In this document: positions 38,225 to 47,341 of the stretch, one piece after another
How positions within the stretch are numbered: position 1 is the first letter of the stretch
Layout: every line of letters begins with the position of its first letter
NCBI RefSeq assembly: GCF_000973725.1
Contig: NZ_CP009621.1
Coordinates: 3,252,001-3,316,000, forward strand
From: Pontibacter korlensis
Lineage (GTDB): Bacteria; Bacteroidota; Bacteroidia; Cytophagales; Hymenobacteraceae
Reading direction: 5' to 3'
DNA length: 64,000 bases
The notes under the pieces: model-generated
The model's input: only the letters and a program-made list of their open reading frames with translations
Databases searched by the model: none
Told to the model about the DNA's origin: nothing
Made by a program: the position numbers and the translations under genes

Positions 38225-39094
38225 ATGGCAGAAACAACAACACCTACCTTTCAAAGAACTTTCACGATTGGCGGCGACCTTACTGTAAACAGAATGGGCT
38301 ACGGTGCCATGCGCATAACTGGCGAAGGCATCTGGGGGCCACCAAAAGACAGAGAGGAAGCAGTTCGTGTCTTGAGGAGAACAGTAGAGCTAGGTATCGA
38401 TTTTATCGACACTGCAGACAGCTACGGACCAGATGTGTCGGAGGAGCTGATTGCAGAGGCACTTTATCCTTATCCGGAGGGGCTGGTAATTGCTACGAAA
38501 GGCGGTTTAACACGCACAGGCCCGAACCAATGGCCAATTAACGCGCACCCAGACCACCTGCGCCGCGCCCTGGAAGGAAGCCTGAAGCGCCTTAGACTCG
38601 ATAGGATAGACCTCTACCAGTTGCACCGGGTAGACCCGGAGGTGCCTTACGAAAAAACGCTGGAGTTTCTACAGCAGGTACAGGAAGAAGGGCTAGTTAA
38701 ACATATTGGCCTCTCAGAAGTGGATGTAGACCAGATAAAGAAGGCACAGGAGTATGTAAAGGTAGTTTCAGTCCAGAACAAGTATAGCGTGGATTTCCGC
38801 AAGTGGGAGAATGAGCTGGAGTACTGCGAGCAGCAGGACATGGCCTTTATCCCCTGGAACCCTATCAATGCAGGAAACATAGATGAACTGGAGCCACTGA
38901 ACAAGGTGGCACAGAAGCATAATGCCTCTCCTTACCAGGTAGCCCTAAGCTGGCTACTGCACAAGTCGCCGAACATTCTCCTGATTCCGGGCACATCTAA
39001 GGTAAAACACCTGGAAGAAAACTATAAAGCTGCCTCCATATTACTCTCCGGAGAAGACATGGAGGAGCTGGAAAAGCTAAGGAAGGATGAATAG
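38225..39094 (+). CDS. Aldo/keto reductase
   Basis: 289 aa NADPH-dependent TIM-barrel reductase. Catalytic Asp-Tyr region DFIDTADSYGPDVSEELI, Lys in VIATKGGL, His in YQLHRVDP, and cofactor-binding LLIPGTSKVKHLEENYKA. Substrate unknown. Length is normal. Monocistronic with a 7-bp inverted repeat overlapping the stop codon (39092-39109). Confidence 0.9.
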   Translation: MAETTTPTFQRTFTIGGDLTVNRMGYGAMRITGEGIWGPPKDREEAVRVLRRTVELGIDFIDTADSYGPDVSEELIAEALYPYPEGLVIATKGGLTRTGPNQWPINAHPDHLRRALEGSLKRLRLDRIDLYQLHRVDPEVPYEKTLEFLQQVQEEGLVKHIGLSEVDVDQIKKAQEYVKVVSVQNKYSVDFRKWENELEYCEQQDMAFIPWNPINAGNIDELEPLNKVAQKHNASPYQVALSWLLHKSPNILLIPGTSKVKHLEENYKAASILLSGEDMEELEKLRKDE

Positions 39095-39131
39095 CCTACC
39101 TGTAGGCTAGCTTAGAACTGGTGAGCCTAGT

Positions 39132-39491
39132 CTAAGCCCTGATAGGCATTTGCACCTGGCCGAGTGCATCAATGATCTTTTCGGCTACCTCAGGGCTATA
39201 CTGGCTGCGGATGTTTTCTTCGTTCACCACAAATCCTGGTGCAGCCGGGTCACCATCTATACTATAAGCAGCTTTATCACCATCGGAGTCGGCGCTTTGG
39301 TCTAGGTCCTGGATCAGGGCACCGGCACGGTGGTTCAGTGCTGTCCAGATCAGCCTTTCTACGTTCGGGCCGTTTTCAAACTTCTCCGGAAAGCGCTCTT
39401 TTGCCTTCTCTGTGATTGCATTTGGGTCTAGCTCATTCACCTCACAAATCTGGTGAAACACTGTCATGTCTCTTTTATTCTGATCTTCCAT
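39132..39491 (-). CDS. Hypothetical acidic protein
   Basis: 119 aa, acidic, no signal peptide or membrane segment, and no family recognised. The first half is helix-like (NAITEKAKERFPEKFENGPNVERLIWTALNHR). The second half contains DQSADSDGDKAAYSIDGDPA, a Ser/Asp-rich loop. Monocistronic. Confidence 0.6.
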   Translation of the reverse strand: MEDQNKRDMTVFHQICEVNELDPNAITEKAKERFPEKFENGPNVERLIWTALNHRAGALIQDLDQSADSDGDKAAYSIDGDPAAPGFVVNEENIRSQYSPEVAEKIIDALGQVQMPIRA

Positions 39492-39587
39492 TCTCTCTTT
39501 TTTGGGTCTACTTACGCATACAAACAGTATAGAGTCGGAGATACGTTAATTATTTAAAGAGCGAATGCCAGGAGCTTTATAAAAACT

Positions 39588-39617
39588 AAGGGAGAGGGCT
39601 GAACAGACTTCTCCCTT
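39588..39617 (-). terminator. Terminator of the iminopeptidase-like gene
   Basis: 8-bp stem AAGGGAGA / TCTCCCTT with a 14-nt loop. On the minus strand it is followed by AGTTTTTAT. It lies 22 nt past the stop of the gene ending at 39639. Confidence 0.6.
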
Positions 39618-39638
39618 TTCACATGCTCTGCTTTACTG

Positions 39639-40706
39639 TTATTCTTTCACCATAGCTTTGCTATCAACATCTTTAACAAACTTCACTAAGCCGTTAAAGT
39701 ATGTTTTCTGGTCGTCATACATAGCCATGTGGCTCCCTTCCGGGCAGTGCAGGTAGCGGCCCTGCGGTAGCTGGCTGGCCATCCATTTCATATGCTCCGG
39801 GTCCATGGTGTCGTGCTGGCCACCTATGGTAAGGGTTGGCACCTGGATTTTAGGAAGATCGGCGGAACGGTCCCAGTTTCTCAGCGAAGCATTTCCTCTT
39901 ATACCAAACTCGCTGGGCCCTTGCATTTGCACATACACCGTTTGGTTCATGTGGTTGAACATTCTGTTAACTGGGTCAGGCCATTGCTCTAAAGGCATGC
40001 GCAGAGCGTGTTTTGTGTAAAAGTTGGGCAGTAACAGCTCCATATAGCGCGGGTTCGAAAAATCGCTTTTAGCCTCAATCTGCTTTATTTCTGAAAGTAC
40101 AGCAGGTGGCATCTGCGGTCCTAGTACCTCTTCAGCATACTGGTTATAAGCAGGAACGCTTGACATCATGTTAGAAATAATCAGGCCCTTCAGTTTGTCC
40201 TGGTGCTTTAACGCATATTCTGTTGCCAGTATACCTCCCCAGGAGTGGCCGAGCAGGTAAAAGTTGTCTTTATTCAGACCCAATGCCTGTCGTACCTGCT
40301 CAACCTCCTCCACAAAACGCTCAATGTTCCAGAGGCTGGTATCGGCAGGTTGGTCGCTGTAGTGGGAGCCAAGCTGGTCGTAGTAGTAATATTCTATTCC
40401 CGCTTTCGGAAAGTAACTGTCAAAGCATTCAAAAGCCTCGTGTGTGCCTCCCGGGCCGCCATGCAGTAAGAGCACCTTCATGGTAGGGTTGTTGCCAACG
40501 CGCTTGGTCCAGACATTAAACTCACCTTTTGGTGTGTTGATTTTGATCATCCTGGCACCTCCACTCAATTCATCCTCACGGCCAGAATAGTCCAGATAAG
40601 AAGTAGTGGTTTGTTCGTTTGATACTGCCGTGGAGTCTGCAGGAGCTGAACAACCTTGTGTTAAAAGTATAGCCAGAAGTGCCGCGGATGCTGTTGATAG
40701 TTTCAT
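39639..40706 (-). CDS. Proline iminopeptidase-family lipoprotein hydrolase
   Basis: 355 aa. Lipoprotein signal ALLAILLTQGCSAP, then an S33-type hydrolase with LLHGGPGGTHEAF (oxyanion motif typical of proline iminopeptidases), nucleophile elbow LLGHSWGGILA, acid GGQHDTMDPEH, and C-terminal EGSHMAMYD (His). Probably removes N-terminal proline or cleaves small amides at the cell envelope. Monocistronic with its own terminator. Confidence 0.88.
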   Translation of the reverse strand: MKLSTASAALLAILLTQGCSAPADSTAVSNEQTTTSYLDYSGREDELSGGARMIKINTPKGEFNVWTKRVGNNPTMKVLLLHGGPGGTHEAFECFDSYFPKAGIEYYYYDQLGSHYSDQPADTSLWNIERFVEEVEQVRQALGLNKDNFYLLGHSWGGILATEYALKHQDKLKGLIISNMMSSVPAYNQYAEEVLGPQMPPAVLSEIKQIEAKSDFSNPRYMELLLPNFYTKHALRMPLEQWPDPVNRMFNHMNQTVYVQMQGPSEFGIRGNASLRNWDRSADLPKIQVPTLTIGGQHDTMDPEHMKWMASQLPQGRYLHCPEGSHMAMYDDQKTYFNGLVKFVKDVDSKAMVKE

Positions 40707-40812
40707 GGTTTAGTCGGTTAAAGGAAAGGGAGATACTTTAGTAAATATAGACGTTTTACAACAGTATCAAAATGGCAGTTATGTGTCTGTGAAGAAAGCA
40801 GGTGTCCAATGT

Positions 40813-41526
40813 TTACCAGTCCCATTCATCATCGTAGCCGTCCCCCAATTCTCCAAATCCAGGTTCATCGCCCAGCAGGTCGTCTACCAGTGCTTGCTGA
40901 TCCTCTTCAAAAATCAGCTCACCCCGCAGCAGGAATCTATTCGCATCCAGCAAGACCTCATAAATGGGTGTGTGGATGTGCTTGGGTATCCTGTACAAGC
41001 GCGGATCATTTTTGGTAAAAGGGGTAGCAACCTTGGAGCTGTACAGGTAGGGTAGAAGCGTTTTAGAACAACTTATGGCAATGCGGTGGATATCGTGTTC
41101 TTCGAAGTATTCCTGCAGTCTGCCGTTGATGTTTTCGAAAAACTCTACTGTTTCGCCTAGGCGCACCCTGGAGCCTGCACGGGACTTTCCTTTGGTTTTA
41201 AGATACTTGATCTGGCTCTTGCCTTGCTTTTTCCGGACCATATAGGAGCGGAAGACTTTATGATTAAGGTTAACGCCGTTTTCGAAATAGCCAATGGCAC
41301 AATTACCTGACTGTATTAGCAGGATCACATAATTTACCTGCTCCTTAGGCTTAGCTGTACCTGGTGCAGGCACTGTTAACGGAAGCCGAAAGGAGATTTG
41401 CTCATTCCCGTCTTTATCTAGCAATGTCAGCCGGTGTTTTTCATAATCATATTGCGTAGGCAATGAAGCCTGCTGGATACGATGCAGTAATTCGGCTGAC
41501 TTATCGGTAGGTAAAAATCGGTTCAT
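40813..41526 (-). CDS. Vms1-like bacterial release factor (VLRF1 domain)
   Basis: 237 aa from the ATG at 41526; the frame could extend 15 residues to 41571. The central region shows VRKKQGKSQIKYLKTKGKSRAGSRVR (residues 97-122), matching the eRF1-like VLRF1 domain of Vms1/ANKZF1, with the key Gln of the GxSQ loop at about residue 105. DPRLYRIPKHIHTPIYEVLLDA closes the domain. The C terminus is very acidic. Vms1 releases nascent chains from tRNA on split ribosomes. A bacterial role in ribosome rescue is inferred. Zinc-finger and ankyrin parts of the eukaryotic protein are absent. Confidence 0.75.
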   Translation of the reverse strand: MNRFLPTDKSAELLHRIQQASLPTQYDYEKHRLTLLDKDGNEQISFRLPLTVPAPGTAKPKEQVNYVILLIQSGNCAIGYFENGVNLNHKVFRSYMVRKKQGKSQIKYLKTKGKSRAGSRVRLGETVEFFENINGRLQEYFEEHDIHRIAISCSKTLLPYLYSSKVATPFTKNDPRLYRIPKHIHTPIYEVLLDANRFLLRGELIFEEDQQALVDDLLGDEPGFGELGDGYDDEWDW

Positions 41527-41797
41527 GTGTAACAGGTAGTGTTTTTCAGCCTGTAGAGGGCAGGTTGGCAAGTTCGTAAAAGCAACAGAAACTTAGTAGT
41601 ACGCAAACATGATTTAAGTAGCGTCTCTGTATAGAGAGGTTGTAAGTATAGCTAAGTTGTAAAGTGTTGAGCCTAAGTGACCTTGTCTGGAAAGATATAT
41701 TGTAAAGTTTAAACCTAAGTACAAATTGGATTCGTACTATTATCTATGAGGTATATCCTCACCTTTACTCTATCTCTAACCAAAACCATTGTTCATC

Positions 41798-41980
41798 ATG
41801 AAGACTTTAAAATGCCGAGATGCCGGGTTCGACTGTGATGGTGTAGTACGGGGAAACTCTGATCAGGAAGTATTGGAGCAGGCAGGCAAACACGCAAAAG
41901 AGGTACATGGCGTAACTGTCACCCCTGAACTTGCAGCACAGCTAAAACCGCTGATCAAGGAAGACGGAAAGCAGCGATAG
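41798..41980 (+). CDS. DUF1059 small protein
   Basis: 60 aa. Begins MKTLKCRDAGFDCDGVVRG and contains EVLEQAGKHAKEVHGV, the usual DUF1059 pattern with two Cys and conserved His residues. Function unknown. The ATG at 41798 is preferred to a TTG 9 nt upstream. It lies between the Vms1-like gene and the Nudix gene. Confidence 0.85.
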   Translation: MKTLKCRDAGFDCDGVVRGNSDQEVLEQAGKHAKEVHGVTVTPELAAQLKPLIKEDGKQR

Positions 41981-42004
41981 TTTGTGTTTCTTTAGCTGCC
42001 TGTG

Positions 42005-42046
42005 AGCTGGAATAGGAGTTGAAGCCAGGTGCATCCTTTTCCAGCT
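42005..42046. terminator. Bidirectional hairpin between DUF1059 and Nudix genes
   Basis: 13-bp stem with one mismatch (42005-42017 with 42034-42046), loop 16 nt, located between convergent genes. Short T-rich segments are on the right. Confidence 0.55.
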
Positions 42047-42070
42047 TTGTCTTTTAATGCGGACAGAAGT

Positions 42071-42820
42071 TTATGTGAAAAACATGTTTCCTTCTTTCAG
42101 CACAGCATCGTAGTGCCCTTTGTTGAACCTGTACAAATAAGGAGCTTTATGTGCGCCTCCTTTTCGGCGTATACCTAAGCGATCTAGAATGCCCAAACCC
42201 AACATTTTACGCTGAAAGTTGCGTGGATCCAAGGCTCTGCCAAGTATAGTCTCATACAGGCGCTGTAACTCAGGCATGGTAAATTCCTCCGGCAGCAGGT
42301 TGTAGCCTATAGGTTGCCAGTTGAGCTGAATTCGTAGCGACTGGCGTGCTACCTGAATGATGTGTTGATGATCGAACAGCAGTGACGGTAAGCTCTGCAC
42401 ATCCCACCAGCGGCATTCATCAGCCAAAGCATCAGGAGCAGGAGTAACCTTTGCATAATCTACCAGCGCATAGTAACCTACAGATACAGCACGATCAAAC
42501 CATTTCTCCGGGGCTACCAGATGCTTTAACTTTTCTTTTATTTCTTCCTTATCATAACGCTTTACCTGTCCAAACACCTTAAACTGCTGCAGAAATATAT
42601 GCTCTAAACCTGTACGCTCTTTTAGGGTACGGCAAGCAGCTTCATCCACTCCCTCATCTTTGCGTATAAGTCCACCAGGTAAGCTCCAATCCTGTGTTTG
42701 GCGTAAGCGCAGGAGCAACACTTTTAGCTTATCCTCATGAAAAGCCAGTATAACGCAGTCCAACGTAAGCTCAGACAGGAACGGGAATGAAAATGGTATG
42801 TCTGTAGGTTGTTGCGCCAC
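42071..42820 (-). CDS. Nudix-domain transcriptional regulator (NrtR/AraR-like)
   Basis: 249 aa. N-terminal Nudix fold (about 15-140) and C-terminal winged helix (about 165-240, ending YRFNKGHYDAVLKEG). The Nudix box reads GGLIRKDEGVDEAACRTLKERTGL. Two positions of the catalytic REUxEE core are replaced (R-T-L-K-E-R), so hydrolysis is unlikely and ligand sensing likely. Known relatives regulate NAD or pentose metabolism. Divergent from a carboxylesterase gene with a palindrome between them. Confidence 0.82.
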   Translation of the reverse strand: MAQQPTDIPFSFPFLSELTLDCVILAFHEDKLKVLLLRLRQTQDWSLPGGLIRKDEGVDEAACRTLKERTGLEHIFLQQFKVFGQVKRYDKEEIKEKLKHLVAPEKWFDRAVSVGYYALVDYAKVTPAPDALADECRWWDVQSLPSLLFDHQHIIQVARQSLRIQLNWQPIGYNLLPEEFTMPELQRLYETILGRALDPRNFQRKMLGLGILDRLGIRRKGGAHKAPYLYRFNKGHYDAVLKEGNMFFT

Positions 42821-42855
42821 TTGATTATAAACTATCGGGTATGGTAAAAGCCTTC

Positions 42856-42876
42856 ATTATGTTATTTTGACATAAT
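42856..42876. promoter_or_regulatory. Palindromic operator candidate between regulator and esterase
   Basis: Perfect 7-bp inverted repeat ATTATGT-N7-ACATAAT in the 123-nt divergent gap. It is 36 nt upstream of the regulator start and 68 nt upstream of the esterase start. Size and position fit a NrtR-type binding site. Confidence 0.6.
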
Positions 42877-42943
42877 AATAAAACTTTCTATCATTATAAA
42901 AATATTTCCACGTAAGATCAACCTGAAACGACCGGACTAATTT

Positions 42944-44602
42944 ATGCAACACCTAAAAACGCTCTTTCTTTTTTTGCTACTGAGCATGCAGCTGTTACCA
43001 GCCACCTATGCCCAGAAAAAAGCAAAGTCTACTGGTAAGCTGGCAGCTAACCAGGCCAAGACAGTAAACGGTATAGTGGAGGGCAGCCTAGAAAAAAGCG
43101 GCATACGCTCTTTTAAAGGAATACCTTTTGCCGCACCTCCCGTAGGTGACCTGCGCTGGCGAGAGCCACAACCGGTGGCAAACTGGAAAGGTGTGCGCAA
43201 TGCCAAAAACTTTGGGCCACGTGCCATGCAGCTCCCGATTTTTGGCGATATGAACTTCCGGTCCGATGGTGTGAGTGAGGATTGCCTATACCTAAACGTA
43301 TGGACACCGGCCAAATCGGAGAATGAGAAGCTGCCGGTGCTGGTATACTTCTATGGAGGAGGTTTTGTGGCAGGGGATGGATCTGAGCCACGGTATGACG
43401 GAGAAAGTATGGCCAAAAAAGGTATCGTAACGCTTACGGTGAATTACCGCCTGGGTGCGTTTGGTTTCTTTGCGCACCCTGAGCTTACCAAAGAATCGCC
43501 GCACAACTCCTCAGGCAACTATGGCTACCTGGATCAGAATGCTGCCCTGCGCTGGGTGAAGGAGAATATTGCCGCCTTTGGCGGAGACCCTTCCAAGGTA
43601 ACTATAGCAGGGGAGTCGGCAGGCTCTATCTCAGTAAGTGCACAGATGGCAAGCCCATTGTCCAAGAACTTAATTGCAGGAGCCATTGGAGAGAGTGGTG
43701 CCTTGGTTAACTCTGCTTTGGATCCTATTCCGCTGGCAGAAGCAGAGCAGAACGGGGTGAAATTTGCCAATAGCCTTGGTGCAAACTCCTTAGATGCGCT
43801 TCGTGCCATACCTGCGCAGCAGCTCCTGGAGGCCTCTGCCAAACCGGGAATAGGACGCTTTATGCCGACTATCGATGGTTATCTCTTCCCAAAGGCACCT
43901 GTTGCTATTTTTGCTGCGGGTGAGCAGGCAAAAGTGCCGCTGCTGGCTGGCTGGAACTCCGAAGAAATGACCTATATGGCTGTACTGGGAAATGAAAAGC
44001 CAACGGTAGAGAACTACAGAAAAGCGCTAAAGCGCCTGTATGGAGACAAAGCCGAGGAGGTTCTGCAAGTTTACCCTGCCTCCACGGAAGAGGAGGTACT
44101 ACAGGCAGCCGCTGATCTGGCCGGGGACCGTTTTATCGCCTACAGTACCTGGAAATGGATAGACCTGCACAATAAGACAAGCAGCCAGCCTGTTTACCGA
44201 TACCTTTATTCCCGCCCTCGCCCGCCAATGGTGCCTGAAATGGGTAATGCTTCTCCTGGTCTGGCTGGCGGAGTTGTGAAAGAGGATGACCCGAAGGCCA
44301 TTAAAATGCCACAGGCCAAAGGGGCGGTGCACTCTGCAGAGATTGAGTATGCCATGGGAAACCTCGCTACAAACAAAGTATATGCCTGGACACCGGATGA
44401 CTACAAAGTATCGGAAGTGATGCAAAACTACTTTGCCAACTTTATCAAAACCGGTGATCCGAACGGCAAAGGACTTCCGACCTGGCCAGCACTTAATAAA
44501 GGGGAGAAGGCACAAGTACTGCACATCGATGTACATACCGAGGCTAAGCCAGTGCAAGACCGTGCCCGTTATGAGACACTTGATAAACTGCACAAGAAGT
44601 AG
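42944..44602 (+). CDS. Secreted carboxylesterase (type B)
   Basis: 552 aa. Signal peptide (TLFLFLLLSMQLLPATYAQ) and carboxylesterase type B fold. Motifs: SEDCLYLNVWTPA, oxyanion GGGFVAGDG, nucleophile elbow GESAGSISV (Ser), AGWNSEEMTY (acid region), and AVHSAEIEYAMGN (His). Likely acts on esters in the periplasm or outside. Its divergent Nudix-type regulator suggests control by a sugar-related ligand (inference). Confidence 0.9.
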   Translation: MQHLKTLFLFLLLSMQLLPATYAQKKAKSTGKLAANQAKTVNGIVEGSLEKSGIRSFKGIPFAAPPVGDLRWREPQPVANWKGVRNAKNFGPRAMQLPIFGDMNFRSDGVSEDCLYLNVWTPAKSENEKLPVLVYFYGGGFVAGDGSEPRYDGESMAKKGIVTLTVNYRLGAFGFFAHPELTKESPHNSSGNYGYLDQNAALRWVKENIAAFGGDPSKVTIAGESAGSISVSAQMASPLSKNLIAGAIGESGALVNSALDPIPLAEAEQNGVKFANSLGANSLDALRAIPAQQLLEASAKPGIGRFMPTIDGYLFPKAPVAIFAAGEQAKVPLLAGWNSEEMTYMAVLGNEKPTVENYRKALKRLYGDKAEEVLQVYPASTEEEVLQAAADLAGDRFIAYSTWKWIDLHNKTSSQPVYRYLYSRPRPPMVPEMGNASPGLAGGVVKEDDPKAIKMPQAKGAVHSAEIEYAMGNLATNKVYAWTPDDYKVSEVMQNYFANFIKTGDPNGKGLPTWPALNKGEKAQVLHIDVHTEAKPVQDRARYETLDKLHKK

Positions 44603-44650
44603 AAAGTAAGTTATTCCAAAATGTAGCCTTGGCTAATTAGCAGAAGTATA

Positions 44651-44701
44651 AAAGGATCCGCAAAGAGTGAGTTTTCCTCTCTGCAGATCCTTTCTTTTTT
44701 T
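44651..44701 (+). terminator. Terminator of the carboxylesterase gene
   Basis: 8-bp outer stem (44651-44658 with 44686-44693) plus inner partial pairing, followed by a TTTCTTTTTTT tract. An AAGTATA repeat lies immediately upstream. Confidence 0.75.
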
Positions 44702-44736
44702 GGTTCGGATAAAGCCTATTTATAAAGTAAAGCAGC

Positions 44737-45807
44737 TTATTCTTTTCCCTGTCCTGCTGATGCTTCTGCTTCTATTCCCTTGTTGAAGGCTTTGATAAAA
44801 GCGTGCCGCAGAATGTTCAGGAAAGTCGCTGTGGCATCGGTATCAGGTTGGTTGATGTTTCCCTCTATAGGCACCTGTGTGGCTATTTGATCCCGTTTCT
44901 GGTTTTCTGCAGCCTCAGTAAATAAACCAGCTACAGCCTCCCAGGCAGCCCTGAAAAAGCCGTCTTCTTGCTTATCCTTTTCCCAGTTAAGCACCTTCAC
45001 ATTTTCAAAGAAGGGCTTTACGTATCCATTCAGTTGCCCGTCCATTAGCTTAAGCTCGCTGTACAGGTCCATTCTTCCTCTTTCCACATCAAACTTACCG
45101 TAGGCTTTTATAAAATCGTTGATGCTGGTCAGGTCTACACTGGTGAGCTGGGCCGTCATGTCAAAGTCAGGAATCTCCTTAAGCAGGTTTGCTTTCATAC
45201 TTCCTTCTAAGGCTCCGCCACCTACCGATGTACCGGTAAGCCGCACAGTAGAGGGAAGTTCATTGCCTGCATCTTCAACATTAGCCAGGTTCAGCGCTAC
45301 CATCTGCATATCGCTTATGTGCAGGTCTATCGAAGGTTTTTTGTTAAAGTCGAGGTAAGCCAATTTGCCGTTATTAACTATAAAGCGGTTAATGGTAATG
45401 GGCATCAGGTCTTTTACAACCTCGGTCCAGTGTTCTTTGGTAGGTTCTTCTGTGGGTGCTGCGTTAGGCTTTGCCTCAACCATGTTTAACTGGGGCTGTC
45501 TCATGATTACCTCTCCCACAACCTTTCCTTTAAAAAGAGATTTCCACTCAATTGACAGGTCGGATTCAGCTATTTTCAGAAAAGGATACTTAGGGTTGCC
45601 TCCTTCTTCTTCCAGTATCAGGCCTTCTATTCTGTAAGCTCCCCGGTACAGGCTCAAATCAACATCTTCTACATGCCCTTTGTAGCCCGGAAGAGCATTC
45701 AGCGTCCTGTTTACATAATCTTCTACAATGTAAGGGAGCGCTATCCTAAAAGCTATCAGCAATAGAATAACGGCTGCTGCTGTTGTATATGACTTCTTTA
45801 AAACCAT
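44737..45807 (-). CDS. DUF748 (AsmA-like) protein
   Basis: 356 aa. Single N-terminal membrane segment (AAAVILLLIAFRIALPYIV), then a long beta-rich periplasmic region starting NALPGYKGHVEDVDLSLYRGAYRIEGL, typical of DUF748. Such proteins resemble AsmA/TamB bridges involved in lipid or envelope transport, but no function is established here. Monocistronic. Confidence 0.85.
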   Translation of the reverse strand: MVLKKSYTTAAAVILLLIAFRIALPYIVEDYVNRTLNALPGYKGHVEDVDLSLYRGAYRIEGLILEEEGGNPKYPFLKIAESDLSIEWKSLFKGKVVGEVIMRQPQLNMVEAKPNAAPTEEPTKEHWTEVVKDLMPITINRFIVNNGKLAYLDFNKKPSIDLHISDMQMVALNLANVEDAGNELPSTVRLTGTSVGGGALEGSMKANLLKEIPDFDMTAQLTSVDLTSINDFIKAYGKFDVERGRMDLYSELKLMDGQLNGYVKPFFENVKVLNWEKDKQEDGFFRAAWEAVAGLFTEAAENQKRDQIATQVPIEGNINQPDTDATATFLNILRHAFIKAFNKGIEAEASAGQGKE

Positions 45808-45936
45808 AGCTCAAATCAGGTAAAGCAATTAGTATACGGTGCAAAACCATCTTGTTATACTTTCCGGTGCTCAGGCTCCTGTATAATACGCTGCTGGGCT
45901 GTTGCTAGTAATGATTTTGGCTGCTTGGGCGCTAAT

Positions 45937-45985
45937 AAAAAAACGAGCCGCTTTCCTGCAAGGAGAACGGCCCGGTTTAACGTTG
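45937..45985 (-). terminator. Terminator of the CE2-like esterase gene
   Basis: Imperfect stem CGAGCCG / CGGCCCG with inner TCCT-GCA-AGGA, preceded on the + strand by an A run that gives a U tract on the minus strand. It lies just past the stop at 46001. Confidence 0.65.
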
Positions 45986-46000
45986 CAAAAATAAGCAGCC

Positions 46001-47119
46001 TTACTTTAGCTGTGGTGTGAGCAACTCTTTAAAAAACGGCTCTAGCTCCTGTGCCAGTATGGCATGGTCTTCTACGCTAGGGTGCCCTGTACAGCCTCTT
46101 GCCTGGATTGGCTGAAAGAAATGCAAGGCTACAGGCTCATCAGAGGGACTAGCAGCATCTACGTTTGTTTTGATGGCTGTAAGGCAGTTCTCCAGTTTTT
46201 GTCTGCTACTGCCATTCAACATGGGACTGCTCAGAAGCGCGATGCGGGCCTGCGGGTACTTTGATTTTACCTGGTGCACAAACTTGATATAGCTGTTTAC
46301 AAAGCTCGCACTATCGAAAGGCAGCCTCTCTTTTTTACCGTCGCCGTTACTGAAGTCGTTCGTGCCCAGCGCTATACTTACTACCTGTGGCGTAAAGGTG
46401 CTGAAGTCCCATTGCTTTGAAGTGTTTGCCTGGAAATCTACCTTACCATACACCTCTGGCATGGTAGGACCGTTGCTGTTCCAGTTACGGTAAGCTCCAA
46501 TTCCGCTCACACTGCTGAGTACATAGTTCACATCAAGTGCGCGGGCTATCCGGGGGGCATACGCCATGTAAGCATTGTGCTGATCGTGGTATTCTCCAGC
46601 ACCACAGGCTACTTCCGATGGGTCGGCAGCAGCGCCACAGGTAATACTGTTGCCTATAAATTCTATCATAGGAGCTTCAGGCCTTTGCAGTGCCTGCAGG
46701 TTTTCACCTGCTACTTTTTCAATAAGTATAGGCCCTGTATGTGCCTCGGTGGCTTTATAGATCCAGACAGTGTGTTTGCCTTCTGTCGGGGCAGTTATAA
46801 CAAGTGGGCCAGCTGAGTTACCTGTTATCTTTACTCTTTCCTGGTATTCTCCATCCAGCTCATACTGCAAATAGCCATGCGAATAGCCATCTGGAACGGA
46901 AGCAAAAACACGAGCTTCTTTACCTTCGAAGCTAAACCCAAAATGTACTGCCGAACTGATTAGCTCCAGTTGTTGTACATCAGTAAGCTGATAGCGTCCA
47001 TAAGCCTGCAGGGCAGTTGCAGGAAGTTCAGTAGCTTGCTCAGTACCTTTTTGGGTGGAAGTGCAGCTCAGGCAAAACAGGCCAAAGGCGGCTAACAAGT
47101 GCGTGGGTTTTATGATCAT
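46001..47119 (-). CDS. Lipoprotein SGNH acetyl esterase (CE2-like)
   Basis: 372 aa. Lipoprotein signal LAAFGLFCLSC, an N-terminal beta domain (about 40-150) like the carbohydrate-binding jelly roll of CE2 esterases, then an SGNH fold: block I IEFIGNSITCG, GTNDFS and C-terminal GHPSVEDH. CE2 enzymes remove acetyl groups from xylan or other polysaccharides. It is not clustered with a SusC/D pair here. Confidence 0.85.
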   Translation of the reverse strand: MIIKPTHLLAAFGLFCLSCTSTQKGTEQATELPATALQAYGRYQLTDVQQLELISSAVHFGFSFEGKEARVFASVPDGYSHGYLQYELDGEYQERVKITGNSAGPLVITAPTEGKHTVWIYKATEAHTGPILIEKVAGENLQALQRPEAPMIEFIGNSITCGAAADPSEVACGAGEYHDQHNAYMAYAPRIARALDVNYVLSSVSGIGAYRNWNSNGPTMPEVYGKVDFQANTSKQWDFSTFTPQVVSIALGTNDFSNGDGKKERLPFDSASFVNSYIKFVHQVKSKYPQARIALLSSPMLNGSSRQKLENCLTAIKTNVDAASPSDEPVALHFFQPIQARGCTGHPSVEDHAILAQELEPFFKELLTPQLK

Positions 47120-47341
47120 ATATTTCTGATTCAGGTACTTTTATACTACTACAAGATGCTTCTAAATCCTGAATATAACAATCCCTCTATACTGCTTTTG
47201 GCACCTCACACCTTATTGGCATAGGCACTACAGGGGTAGGGCGGAGGAATATTCTAGGCTGTAAGGTATGATGAGTGCCGGTATAGCTTTAGCCGAGCCA
47301 ATTAGGTTACTTTGCCGTTAAAGTATAAGTAAACAGAAAAC

